Of a DNA stretch of 64,000 nucleotides, positions 38,754 to 47,769 are shown piece by piece. The first letter of the stretch is position 1; every line of letters begins with the position of its first letter. The notes under the pieces were generated by a model. The model worked only from the letters and a program-made list of their open reading frames with translations. It was not told the DNA's origin and ran no database searches. This stretch comes from Methylotetracoccus oryzae (GTDB lineage: Bacteria > Pseudomonadota > Gammaproteobacteria > Methylococcales > Methylococcaceae), in NCBI RefSeq assembly GCF_006175985.1, contig NZ_SRSH01000005.1:124001-188000 (forward strand), read 5' to 3'. A program made the translations under genes and the position numbers.

Positions 38754-40238
38754 TCATTCTCCGTTATGTGCGTTCGCGTTGCCTGAATCGGCCTTTTGCC
38801 GCGGTACAGCAGTGGAGTCACTTTGCGCCGCTTCCCGAACGCAGAGCAGGAGACGCGCGATGTGATCCCGCGCGTTGTTGATCGGCCCGAGCAGGTCGAC
38901 CAGCGTGGACTGACTGGGGATCACCCCGCTGGAGAATTGCTCCAGCGCCTCGCCTTTCAGCTCCAGTAGTTCGCGCTGCAGCGAACTGAGCTTCTCCGTA
39001 TCGAGGGAGGAAGACAACTCGAGCGTCGCCAGTCGCCGTTCTATGGTGGCAATGCGCGCCAGATAGCTCGTGAACAAACCATGTCGTCGTGAGTGCCCGC
39101 GCTGCCGGCAGGCTTCGCGTAGAAACAGCGCAGCCCCGAGAAGGGCGCCGAGAACGCTGAGGCTGTTGCTCAAGGTGTCGACATCGTCGGCGGTCAGCAG
39201 TGGATGTTCCCGTTCTCTGAAACTGGCGGAACCCGGATGCAGGGTCATTCTCGACGGCAGCGCCAGTAACGAGCGGTCGAGCGGCGGCTGTTGAAATCGG
39301 GCAAAGCGGGAATCGAATACGGCTTCCATCACGCGCTCGATGGTCGCCGGCGAGACCGATTCGTTCGCGACCAGCAGCAGCGGGGCGCCGAGCGTATGCA
39401 TGGGCCCGGCCGGCACCGGCGGTTCGATCTCATAGGTGAAGGGCGGAATCACCACGTCCTGCGTGAACAGCCGCTCGATCTGACTGTTGGTGTCATCGAG
39501 CGGGTTGTCCGAGACGATCGAGCTCAAGCGAAATGCCTCGGAAAATGGAATCGGGACGAGGCGATAATCGGCATGCCGTATGAACTTCAGCGCGACTTTC
39601 GAAGGAACCGTGGCCAGGTGGAATACCGCGTCCGGCAAGTCATTCCGCCGTCCCTGGGTCAGGAAGCGATCAATCTCGGCAGGACGCAGGCTCTGGGAGC
39701 GAATGCCATTGGAGTTCAACAGGCTGGCGGACGAGATCCCCAACAGTCCCAGCACGTTGCTGGCCAATTCGTGCGTCTCGGAACCCTCGGAACCCAGGCT
39801 GACGATATGCCCTCGGAGCGCCGTCAGACTCCGGGTGACTTCCTCCGCCATCTCTCGCTTGACCAGCAGATGCAGGGCCTCGGCATATAGCGGTGTGACT
39901 TCAAGCACGTGTTGGTAGTCGCCGCTGCGAAATATCCCCGACACCATGGCCAGATCCACGGCACCCGAATTCACGGCTTTCAGCGCGGCGGTGGTATCGG
40001 CGCTCGGAACGACGCGGGTAAGCGTGCCTCTGGACGAAATGTCGTCCGCCAGCGCCTGCGCCAACTCGGCGCGAGTGGTCCCTGCCAGGCCTGCCGTAAG
40101 GGTGATTCGCGGCGCGGGTACATCGCCGGTGGAACGAACGACCACCGTGGCGAAAGCAGCCGTGAACAGCGCCAGATAAATGAAAAGAGGATATCGCTCC
40201 CTCAGCACACAAGCCCAAGAGGAAAACCATCCCGCCAT
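38754..40238 (-). CDS. TAXI-family solute-binding protein, membrane-tethered at both ends
   Basis: The 494-residue protein has a signal-anchor (LFIYLALFTAAFATVVV, residues 18-34) and a periplasmic TRAP/TAXI binding domain (ITLTAGLAGTTRAELAQALADDI onward; SGAVDLAMVSG). A second membrane segment lies near 350-372 (LSVLGALLGAALFLREAC), followed by a cytoplasmic helical tail with coiled-coil character. Classical TAXI proteins end after the binding domain and are encoded with a fused TRAP permease. None is adjacent, so this may be a signalling or orphan form. GGGGGCAGG precedes the ATG. Confidence 0.8.
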   Translation of the reverse strand: MAGWFSSWACVLRERYPLFIYLALFTAAFATVVVRSTGDVPAPRITLTAGLAGTTRAELAQALADDISSRGTLTRVVPSADTTAALKAVNSGAVDLAMVSGIFRSGDYQHVLEVTPLYAEALHLLVKREMAEEVTRSLTALRGHIVSLGSEGSETHELASNVLGLLGISSASLLNSNGIRSQSLRPAEIDRFLTQGRRNDLPDAVFHLATVPSKVALKFIRHADYRLVPIPFSEAFRLSSIVSDNPLDDTNSQIERLFTQDVVIPPFTYEIEPPVPAGPMHTLGAPLLLVANESVSPATIERVMEAVFDSRFARFQQPPLDRSLLALPSRMTLHPGSASFREREHPLLTADDVDTLSNSLSVLGALLGAALFLREACRQRGHSRRHGLFTSYLARIATIERRLATLELSSSLDTEKLSSLQRELLELKGEALEQFSSGVIPSQSTLVDLLGPINNARDHIARLLLCVREAAQSDSTAVPRQKADSGNANAHNGE

Positions 40239-40558
40239 GCCTGCCCCCGAGAAAATAGCCTGTTACCTGAACTCATTGCCCAGTTCCGCGGGCACGGCCG
40301 ACTGCGTGACTCGGTCCGTACATGCGATCGCAAAACACCGAATCCGCCGGCCTCGGGGCTACAAAGCCCGCTTCAGCACGCAGTCGTGATGCCCGGCTAC
40401 CTCCCGGCCCAACTGTAGCCCCTACGATACCTTGAACTTACGGGGTTGCAAGACGGGGTCCAACGACCAAGGTCGCCGCGCGGAAAATCTCGTCAGGGAG
40501 AAGACGCTGTGGTTTGGAAGCCAACCTTCCTCGGCGACCGAGAGGGCCTGCGAGGCCC
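40239..40558. other. Intergenic region downstream of the truncated regulator
   Basis: About 320 bp with no supported gene. It lies between two minus-strand genes and should contain the promoter of the TAXI gene. No remnant of the missing WYL domain is recognisable by eye. Confidence 0.4.
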
Positions 40559-40816
40559 TTATGCGGGATACGGACGTATAAATAAACGGGTTAACCCGCA
40601 AGCTCCCGGCCGATCCGACTGTCGGTTGTAGCAATAGCCATGGTGTTCGGGACTGTACTCGATGGGGGCGCCGAAACCGTCGCGCAGGTCGGCAATGACC
40701 CGAAACACGGTGGAGCGCGAACACTGGAGATGCTGTTCGAGGATGCGTTCGGAAACCGGCGTGCGTCGGGTTGTCAGAACCTTGTGCAGCTCGTAGATCC
40801 GTTCCCAGTGTTTCAT
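40559..40816 (-). pseudogene. Truncated WYL-type (YafY-like) transcriptional regulator, HTH part only
   Basis: The 85-residue product MKHWERIYELHKVLTTRRTPV continues with an HTH_11 helix-turn-helix (SERILEQHLQCSRSTVFRVIADLRD) and a short wing (APIEYSPEHHGYCYNRQ). It then ends with unrelated sequence (SDRPGACGLTRLFIRPYPA). Normal relatives have about 300 residues with a ligand-sensing WYL domain. AGGAG lies 9 nt before the ATG at 40816. It may still bind DNA, but most likely is a gene fragment. Confidence 0.65.
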
Positions 40817-40879
40817 GGCCAATCGCTCCTTGATCAGCAGAAATGAATAGAAAGGCGGCGACCGGAAACTGCGACGCAC

Positions 40880-41482
40880 TTCGTCCGACTGGGTTTCCGG
40901 ATCGGGGTATTACGCCGTTCGGACATTATGCGGGTGGAAATTGCGCTGTGCTACCGTGCCCGACGATCCCTCAAAACCCGCATGCGATGCGATCGGTCGT
41001 GAACGTATTCGAACGCGGCGGTCATGCCGCGGCGAACTAAGTGAGGGAGACATACCGGGCTACGGCAGCTAGCGCTGATCCGGCAGGCACAGCGGCGCCG
41101 CACGATGTCCGGCGACCGCTGCCCACACCCCGTTGTCGGACTTAATCCTTAAGTCGTACCCCCGTCTCGAATGTTGCCACATCAATATTTTCCGGGGGAA
41201 AAATGGACTGTTCTACCGTAGCAGCCTCGGGCACAGGTACACGGAATCGGTGGAGCTAATGTTCCCTAGCAAACGCGATGATTGCGGACATGTGGCTGGA
41301 ATAGGATGAGCGCGTGCACGCGGCGGGCTGTTGGATTCCCGCTTGCGCGGGAATGACGAGGGTGCGCGAGAATGACGACAACGCGGGGGCGGAGGTGCGG
41401 TGTTGGGCTGGGATTCCCGTTTTCACGGGAAAGACGCCAGCGCGGGAAGGACTGGGGTTGCGAGGAAGGCAGGCGACCGGTC
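40880..41482. other. Intergenic region with hairpin repeats
   Basis: No supported gene. Two imperfect palindromic repeats near 41332-41351 (ATTCCCGC-TTGC-GCGGGAAT) and 41412-41431 (TTCCCGT-TTTC-ACGGGAA) belong to the ATTCCCGC/GCGGGAATGAC family seen again at 44.3-44.6 kb on the other side of the aldolase-cupin-glycosyltransferase cassette. Confidence 0.6.
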
Positions 41483-42331
41483 TCAGGGAAGACTGCGACC
41501 CTCCGCCGCCGCGTCCACCACGAACTGTTTGAGCGCCCGGCGCTGCAGTTCCCATTCCTCAGGACCGGCAGCGCCCCAGTGGTTCATCGATTCTCGAAAG
41601 CGGCGAACGGACTCGGTCAATGCCTGGGCCGTGGGGACCGGCGAGGTGAAGGAGCGCGAGACCAGTGCGCCCGTTGCGCCGAGCCGAGGGTACTGCGCGT
41701 TCAACAAGTCGGACGGGATCGGCAAGGAGGCGTCGTCGATTCGGGCGACCCCGCCCACGTGCAACGGCAGCCCGACGGCATGCACGATCTCACTGGCGCG
41801 CTCCAGCATCCACGAGGTCAGCGTCTCGAACCGCGACCGTATCTTCATCGAGAGCTTGAGATCGGTCAGTCCGACGTGAATTTCGTCGATGCCGGGTAGG
41901 CACACCAGTTCCTCGATGAAATACAGTGCGGCGGCGGTTTCCACCAGCAAGACGGTCGTCGCACGGCCCGCGACGAGGTCGGCGAAACGGCGCGCTTCGT
42001 CGGGTCGATGGAAGTAAGGCAACATGACGTGCGTCGCGCCTCCCCCGATGACGCGTTCGACCTCCTCCGGGGATTGCTCATGGATGGGATTCACGCGAAC
42101 GAACAGCGGATGATCGCCGATGGTTTCGCGAATCAACGGCAGCCGGTCGATATCGTGCGCCGAGATGCGGGTTCCCATTCCACCCTGCCGCTCGTTCTTG
42201 CCGATGATCTCGAGATCCAGCCCGATACGGTCGATGCCGGCCATGACGCCGCTCCGCGCGAGCGCCGGGTCGTCGGTGATCAGGGTGAGTACGAATCGGT
42301 CGCCGAATCCGGCTGCTGTACTGGTGTTCAT
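41483..42331 (-). CDS. HpcH/HpaI aldolase or citrate lyase beta-like protein
   Basis: The 282-residue protein has a TIM-barrel pattern of the HpcH/HpaI family: the metal-site segments HPLFVRVNPIHEQSPEEVERVIGGGATHVMLPYF and TTVLLVETAAALYFIEEL. IDEIHVGLTDLKLSMK follows. Such enzymes cleave or form 2-keto acids with a metal-bound enolpyruvate. It ends an operon with a cupin and a glycosyltransferase, suggesting sugar-acid or surface polysaccharide metabolism. An upstream in-frame start at 42415 is possible, but the family-like sequence starts at MNTSTAAGFGDRFVL. Confidence 0.75.
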   Translation of the reverse strand: MNTSTAAGFGDRFVLTLITDDPALARSGVMAGIDRIGLDLEIIGKNERQGGMGTRISAHDIDRLPLIRETIGDHPLFVRVNPIHEQSPEEVERVIGGGATHVMLPYFHRPDEARRFADLVAGRATTVLLVETAAALYFIEELVCLPGIDEIHVGLTDLKLSMKIRSRFETLTSWMLERASEIVHAVGLPLHVGGVARIDDASLPIPSDLLNAQYPRLGATGALVSRSFTSPVPTAQALTESVRRFRESMNHWGAAGPEEWELQRRALKQFVVDAAAEGRSLP

Positions 42332-42381
42332 GGTCTGGACGATATGGCGGGATGCAGATACCGAAGGTCGGTTTGCCGGCT

Positions 42382-42888
42382 TCAGAACCGGTAAGGGATT
42401 TTGTCGGTGTCCCACGGCAAGCGATATTCATCCGGGTCGTCGTACTGGTACTCCCGGTCGAAGTAGTTGAGGAATGTCGCTTCCTTCCCCGTAATGTTCT
42501 TGAAGCCGTGCCACACGCCCGGCGGAATGACCAGGACGCCCGGCCGGAAATTGCTGAGGCGCAGCACCTCGAGCTGTCGATAGGTCGGCGAGGCTTCCCG
42601 ATCGTCGAAAAGGACGGCGGTGAAGGTGCCGTCGATCGCGACGACGTGATCGGTCTGGATCAGGTGTTGATGCCATGCCAACACGGCATCCGGCCACGCG
42701 GTCACCGTGATCATGTGTTTGATGTCGCGGTCGTGCAGTGCCCAGTCGCGGCGGTAGACCTCCTTGACGATCGAATTCGCCGTGATGATGTTCTTGCACT
42801 CCTTGAATTGAACGCCTTCCAGCTTCGGCGGCTTGAGGTCCCAAGCCGGCGTGGCGGACTGTGAGTCTTTCTTCGCCTCTTCAATCAT
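42382..42888 (-). CDS. RmlC-like cupin (dTDP-4-keto-sugar epimerase family)
   Basis: The 168-residue protein has the RmlC C-terminal pattern RPGVLVIPPGVWHGFKNITG and ends DPDEYRLPWDTDKIPYRF, like nucleotide-sugar epimerases or isomerases. The usual catalytic His-Asp pair is not certain from sequence alone. It sits 50 nt upstream of the aldolase gene and after the glycosyltransferase gene on the same strand. GAGGGG precedes the ATG at 42888. Confidence 0.7.
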   Translation of the reverse strand: MIEEAKKDSQSATPAWDLKPPKLEGVQFKECKNIITANSIVKEVYRRDWALHDRDIKHMITVTAWPDAVLAWHQHLIQTDHVVAIDGTFTAVLFDDREASPTYRQLEVLRLSNFRPGVLVIPPGVWHGFKNITGKEATFLNYFDREYQYDDPDEYRLPWDTDKIPYRF

Positions 42889-42985
42889 GTCGGATTACCC
42901 CTCGGGTTATCGGGCTGTGCCGTGTCGATGGAATGTTTCAGGTATCTGTCGCGTCATGCGCCTGCGAGCGAGATCTCACGCGGAC

Positions 42986-44194
42986 TCAGAGCCGGCTGAC
43001 CAGGCCGAGCATGCGCGCCGCCGACGCGCGGGGTGACAGTTCGGCATCGAAGATGCGTGCATTCGCGGCGCCGATTTCGCGGGCGTGCGCCGGGTCACGG
43101 GCCAGCGCGATGGCGCGCTGGGCAATGGCATCGGGCTCTTCGGTGCTCAGCAGTTCCGACAGGGAGGCGTGAGGCTCCAACAGCGAAGCGTCGTTGCCCA
43201 AGGGTTCACCGACGAGCGCGCTGCCCAGCGCCATCGCGATGGCGAACTTGGACGAGATACAGCGTTCCATGCCCTGCGTGTAGACGGTGACCCGGGCGCG
43301 TGCGACCGTCGCGATGTATTGCTCAAGCGTCAGACGTGGACTCAGCGCATCGCTGAATGGCTCCGGTACCGACTCCGTGCTGGTGAAGCCGACGACGCAG
43401 TTCAGGTCGTTGCAGCGTCCGATCCGTTGCATGATCTGATAGCGGCGCTCCATCATCGCGCGATGCCGAGGCTTGGCGTAGAAGCTCGTGACGAAGAAGA
43501 TGTCGATGTCTTTCTGATCGGTCCGACGCTTCAGCATGGCGTCGATCGCGGGGAAGTTCGCGAAGTCGCGAAACCTTCTAAGGGCGTCCGCGCGGTGCCC
43601 GCCGTAGGCCTGGTCGTGTGCCATCCCAGGCCGGAAACCAAACCAGGTCGTGGGCAGCAGGATGCGTCGCGCCAGAGCGGCAATCATCGGCGGTTTCACC
43701 GGAAAGAACTGCGGCACGCTCCAGATCTTTCCGCGATGGGCAGCAAGCTCGGGCGTCTCGGCGATGACGCCGGCATTGAGGTTCACCTTGAAGTACGCAT
43801 CCACGGCTTGCAGCAGCGGCCAGTGATAGCCGCCGTTCGGAGCCGCCCTGTCGAGGCGATTCCCGTCATGGGCGTCGATGCAGAAGTAGCGCGTGCGCGC
43901 CCCCTGTCGGTACTCGAACAGGCACATCGCGAAGAGAAGATGTTGCCATTCCGGGTTCTGGACCGCGGCCCTCAGTGGCGTGGGGATGCGGTTGATCACG
44001 CGCAACCGGATCTTGCCTGTATCAGCAAGTTCGCTGAAGCCGTGAAGATAGAAACTGGAGAAATAAACGCGAGAGGTGTCGATGAAACTCAAGCTTGAGC
44101 CGTCGTACCCGTTGGGGTGGTCACCGACGTCGCGTGGGTGCTCCGATGAAGTTGCCTTTCGGGCCAAGTGGACAGGACCGCCCTTCGAATTCAT
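42986..44194 (-). CDS. Probable glycosyltransferase (group 1-like, CgeB-type C terminus)
   Basis: The 402-residue protein has a Rossmann-like C-terminal half (DIDIFFVTSFYAKPRHRAMMERR, LTLEQYIATVARARVTVYTQGMERCISSKFAIAMALGSALVGEP) like GT-B enzymes that transfer sugars from activated donors. The N-terminal half is not recognisable. It starts an operon with a sugar-epimerase-like cupin and an aldolase, compatible with a surface polysaccharide or glycan modification. Confidence 0.6.
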   Translation of the reverse strand: MNSKGGPVHLARKATSSEHPRDVGDHPNGYDGSSLSFIDTSRVYFSSFYLHGFSELADTGKIRLRVINRIPTPLRAAVQNPEWQHLLFAMCLFEYRQGARTRYFCIDAHDGNRLDRAAPNGGYHWPLLQAVDAYFKVNLNAGVIAETPELAAHRGKIWSVPQFFPVKPPMIAALARRILLPTTWFGFRPGMAHDQAYGGHRADALRRFRDFANFPAIDAMLKRRTDQKDIDIFFVTSFYAKPRHRAMMERRYQIMQRIGRCNDLNCVVGFTSTESVPEPFSDALSPRLTLEQYIATVARARVTVYTQGMERCISSKFAIAMALGSALVGEPLGNDASLLEPHASLSELLSTEEPDAIAQRAIALARDPAHAREIGAANARIFDAELSPRASAARMLGLVSRL

Positions 44195-44618
44195 TACAGA
44201 AGCGATGGGGCATCATACCGATCTCATTGCGTGGCGTTCAAGGCAACCAAGGAAATAGGCCTTGTCGCCCCTTCGAGGGGGGCATGCTCGCGGTCGCGTG
44301 GTGGATTCCCGCTCAGCGGTCCGGCCGGGGACAGGTTCCGCGGGAATGACAGGAATTGCCGAAATGATAGTGGGTTGGAGCCACGACGAGGCCGCGGGAT
44401 TCCCTCTTCCCCGCTAACGCCAACAGCCTTGGGACTAGCTGCACGCATGACCGGCGAGACTGGATTCCCGCTCATCGGTCTGGCCGAGGGTGCGCTGCGC
44501 GTGAATCCACGCTGCGAGTGCTCGATCGGCCGACGCTCAACCGTCATTCCCGCGTAAACGGAAATCCAGGTTTTCCGCCCCGGACGAAGATGGGGGGACA
44601 TGGCGAGCGGGAGACCGG
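44195..44618. repeat. Region with several ATTCCCGC/GCGGGAATGAC hairpin repeats
   Basis: About 420 bp without a gene. Copies of the repeat occur near 44304-44352 (GATTCCCGCTC ... GCGGGAATGACAGG), 44461-44475 and 44543-44572 (GTCATTCCCGCG and reversed). They match those at 41.3 kb and together flank the sugar cassette. Confidence 0.6.
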
Positions 44619-45485
44619 CTACCGTCGCCCCTTGCCCGCCGCGATCGCAGCCACCAGGATGGCCGCGGTTGCCGACACGTTCAGCGACTGTACCTGCCCT
44701 GCCCCGGCGATGGTTACGGTGTGCTCGCAGGCGCGCAGCGTGGCCTTCAGCAGACCGTGCTCCTCATTGCCGAGCAGCAGGCAGATGGGCTTCCCGGGCG
44801 ATGAGAGCATCCCGACGTCGGCGCCGTGCTCGGCGGCCGTCGCGACGACGCGGTACAAGGGGCGCATGGACTTCAGCAATTCCGGCAGACGGGACGCCGA
44901 GTAGAGTTCGAGGTACTCCAGACCGCCCTCGGCAACGCGATAGGCTGCGTCCGAGAGCCCGGCCTGGGCCGAATGGTCCGAAAGCACCATCCGTGGCAAA
45001 CCGAAAAAGGCCAGCGTCCGGGCGATCGCGCCGAGATTGTGCGGATTGCCGATCCCGTCCAGGATCACCAGCGCCTCCCCGGCCGCTGACCAACGGGCGA
45101 GGTCGTCGGGATTCAACGGCAGCACGAGCCGCGGCGTGGCGGCGGCGACGATGCCGCCGTGCAACACGGTCCCGGCAACGCGCTCCAGTTCGGGCTCCGG
45201 AACCATCCGGTAAGGGCGGCGCTGCGCCGCGAGCGTCGCGCAAAAGCCACCGGCCGAGCCCTTCATCCGGTCGCTGTAGTACAGCCGCAGCACGCGCCCG
45301 GGATCGCGCCGGAACACCGCGGCAACGGCCGACAAGCCGCAGATCTTGTCGACGTCGTGGAACTCCGGCGTCCGGCTGTCCGGCCGTGGGTTTCGCGGCA
45401 CCGGCCGTTCCCCGCGCCGGACACGGTCGGAGCCCGTGGGCGCGGGCGGCGCGCCGCGCCGCTTCGGTCTGTCTCTGCCGTTCAT
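44619..45485 (-). CDS. TrmH-family RNA methyltransferase (SpoU/YfiF-like)
   Basis: 2'-O-ribose methyltransferase with a trefoil knot, 288 residues. The SPOUT motifs are clear: NPHNLGAIARTLAFFGLPR, LLLGNEEHGL and QSLNVSATAAILVA. The basic N terminus (RDRPKRRGAPPAP) and domain spacing resemble E. coli YfiF. Complete and intact here, but its first ~70 codons are duplicated at 54128-54342. The gene is divergent from the truncated rluE copy. Confidence 0.88.
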   Translation of the reverse strand: MNGRDRPKRRGAPPAPTGSDRVRRGERPVPRNPRPDSRTPEFHDVDKICGLSAVAAVFRRDPGRVLRLYYSDRMKGSAGGFCATLAAQRRPYRMVPEPELERVAGTVLHGGIVAAATPRLVLPLNPDDLARWSAAGEALVILDGIGNPHNLGAIARTLAFFGLPRMVLSDHSAQAGLSDAAYRVAEGGLEYLELYSASRLPELLKSMRPLYRVVATAAEHGADVGMLSSPGKPICLLLGNEEHGLLKATLRACEHTVTIAGAGQVQSLNVSATAAILVAAIAAGKGRR

Positions 45486-45817
45486 TTACATTTCCAAGGC
45501 ATAGGGCATCGTCTCCGATATCCGTTAAATCTTCTCCCGCCTGATCCATGGCGCCGTTGATCCTGTTCAACAAGCCCTTCGGCTTGCTGTCGCAGTTCAC
45601 CGACCATGACCATGAGGCGCAGCGGCCGACACTGGCCGGTTTCATATCGCTGAGCGGGGTCTATCCCGCCAGTAGGCTGGATTATGACAGCGAAGGCCTG
45701 TTGTTGCTGACCGATGACGGTGGATGGCAGGCGCAGATCGCCGATCCGCGCTTCAAGTTACCGAAGACTTACTGGGCGCAGGTCGAGGGCATTCCCGATC
45801 AGGCCGCCCTCGCCGCG
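45277..45817. repeat. Left copy of ~540-bp duplication (trmH 5' end, intergenic, rluE 5' end)
   Basis: The sequence from TAGTACAGCCG (45277) to GCCGCG (45817) is repeated at 54128-54663. Identity is high in both gene portions and low in the intergenic part and the first ~120 bp of rluE. Direct orientation, separated by the 8.3-kb island. Confidence 0.9.
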
Positions 45818-45841
45818 CTTGACTCGCCGCCCTCAGCCTGA
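45548..45841 (+). pseudogene. Truncated RluE-like pseudouridine synthase (N-terminal copy)
   Basis: The 97-residue product has the RsuA/RluB/E/F catalytic motif with the active Asp ([19 protein letters not shown]). It stops matching the family at [17 protein letters not shown], where the duplicated segment ends. The full-length paralogue is at 54400-54975. This copy lacks the C-terminal half and is not expected to be active. Confidence 0.9.
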
Positions 45842-46917
45842 TCGAAGCGATGGGTTCTCGCACTACAACCGAACCCCGATCATTCCGATTCGCCCCGTCG
45901 TCACAAGGCGCTTCCAGGGTCTGCTGTTGACCCATGCCCTTACCAAGTCCTTCAGTCTGAAGGTGCCGCGCGAAGTGTAGGCCGAGGGCGAATCCATGAC
46001 CCGCGATAAGCCTGCCGTCTCGTCTTGACGCCGCTTTCGCCGTCCCCCTTGCGAGCGGGAAATCCACCGAGTTGTATGCTCAGGCCAATAACCGCGTTGA
46101 ACCGCGGCACTTCACGGGGCGGGTTCTTTTTGCTCTGAATGGAGGCGGCTTCCCATTCTTCGCGTTCAAACATGAGGGCACCCCCAGATCGGGACAAGTC
46201 CGGCCTAACACATCAGGCGGACGATCCGCCAGGCCACGATCAGATAGCACGTCAGGGCGCGCTCGACGTCGGCGATGGTCGATGGTCGATGACTGAAAGG
46301 CTTACCCCCGGCAGCCCTTCCTGAAAACGGGGAATCGAAAAAGGTGCTCGATAATCGCTGGGGAGCAGAAATAAGACGGATAGTCGGTACTTTAGTTAGT
46401 CAACGAGATGTAACTTGGCACAGCCATGGCGACCGTCTTCACGCCGCTTTAAGCCCAAATGACGTAGGTAGTTTCACCGGTTGTTGGAGCGTTTGCGTTC
46501 CGGTAGCCTACGGACCAGAACGTGTCATGAAATGCGCACTCCAGAAAGGGACGGATACATTTACTAATGCATGGGAAGCCAAGATCACAAGCGTTCTGCC
46601 CGCCAGAATCATGGATGTTCCCTTTCAATCCCGCGCTTCACTCCCTATTGATCCTTGAAAAGGCGTCGCACTATTGAGCTTTTCAAGCATCTGGTCATGT
46701 ATTGATAGCGCTGTGAGCCAGTTGACAGTAAACGAGACAGAGCGAGTTTTCTAAGTTGTCCTTTATGCAGCACCGAAGAACGTTACGGACGGGATCGGAT
46801 CGGCAGGCAAGGTCAACTCAGGGTAACCCGGATTCGAAAAGTCGAATTGATAGGAGACGCGTGTTCCAACAGTGATCCGATTATTGCAGACTCAGTCTTT
46901 CTTGGGGGGAAAAGGGA
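45842..46917. other. Left end of the island, no supported gene
   Basis: About 1.08 kb, visibly more AT-rich than the surrounding chromosome. An open frame at 46344-46658 is not convincing. A perfect inverted repeat CTTGAAAAG ... CTTTTCAAG (46654-46687, 16-nt loop) lies about 230 bp upstream of the regulator gene and could be an operator or leader hairpin. A ribosome site GGGGGGAAAAGGG precedes the next gene. Confidence 0.5.
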
Positions 46918-47769
46918 ATGCAAAAATGGTCTGGGCTGCATGGCAGCTCAAACGATGAGGTCTTGACGAGTCGATTAGCTGACGCGAGGTATCAGGGTTA
47001 TAATTTAAGTTCCGATACAATCAGGTCGGGCGAGTTGCTCACGGAATGTAGGCCGCAGACTGTGGCCGTCGTTGAGCGGCGGTCACTGACACGAAACTCG
47101 CTCGGAAAGCTATTGTCCGAGAAAATGAATCATGGCGCTCACAGGGCCGGCGAAGCCGTCGATGATGTGAGAATTCTTTTGTTCCCGACCTCCGAAGCGC
47201 TTCGCGAAACGCTGTTTGAAGCACGAGAAGGGAAACCTGCCCTCGATCTAATCCTTCTCAGCCTGGACGATCCAAACATTGACAACGGAGATCTACGCAG
47301 CGAGATCTGGAGCCTGCAGGAAAATTTCCCGGCCACCGCCGTGGTCGTGCTTGCCGATTGCGAAAGTCCGCGTGTCGTGTTCGATGCTTTCCAATGTGGG
47401 ATCAAAGGGTACCTGAACAACTCGATATGCCCGGACGTCGTTGTCCGAATTCTGCGCCTTATTCTCAGCGGCGGAACCTTCATCCCTGAGTCAATTCTCT
47501 TGCCAGTCAATGATCATGTCGTGCCGCGCCTCCGGGAGGAACCGTCGATCAGGATGTCAGGCGTGTCATCGCTGAAGCTCACACCAAAACAAGCGGAGGT
47601 CTTTCGGCTTCTTCGCAAAGGGTATTCCAACAAGGTAATCGGCCGAGAACTGGGCACCCAGGAAGGCACGGTAAAGGTGCATGTCCGGCAAATCATGCGT
47701 AAGCTGGGCGCGACCAATCGCACGCATGCCGTGTTCCTGGCGGATCAACTCACCGGCGGTGAAGTGTGA
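46918..47769 (+). CDS. LuxR-type regulator with degenerate receiver domain (CsgD/VpsT-like)
   Basis: The 283-residue protein has an N-terminal receiver-like domain (TVAVVERRSLTRNSLGKLL onward). The segment LDLILLSLDDPN has Ser where the phosphoacceptor Asp usually sits, and GYLNNS replaces the usual GYLLK lysine region, so phosphorylation is unlikely. The C terminus is a LuxR helix-turn-helix (SSLKLTPKQAEVFRLLRKGYSNKVIGRELGTQEGTVKVHVRQIMRKLG). Similar degenerate regulators control curli and other matrix genes. Its stop overlaps the next gene's GTG start by 4 nt. Confidence 0.82.
   Translation: MQKWSGLHGSSNDEVLTSRLADARYQGYNLSSDTIRSGELLTECRPQTVAVVERRSLTRNSLGKLLSEKMNHGAHRAGEAVDDVRILLFPTSEALRETLFEAREGKPALDLILLSLDDPNIDNGDLRSEIWSLQENFPATAVVVLADCESPRVVFDAFQCGIKGYLNNSICPDVVVRILRLILSGGTFIPESILLPVNDHVVPRLREEPSIRMSGVSSLKLTPKQAEVFRLLRKGYSNKVIGRELGTQEGTVKVHVRQIMRKLGATNRTHAVFLADQLTGGEV

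Noticed and set aside
38131..38865. Plus-strand 244-residue frame through the tandem array as a gene
   Set aside because: Its 3' end is antisense to the TAXI gene and it has no signal or ribosome site. The array keeps every frame open, so openness is uninformative.
41332..41351. ATTCCCGC hairpin as an intrinsic terminator for the aldolase operon
   Set aside because: It lacks a T run and belongs to a dispersed repeat family, so repeat is the simpler reading.
46344..46658. 104-residue frame at the left of the island
   Set aside because: Starts with GTG without a good ribosome site and shows no motif; coding not supported.
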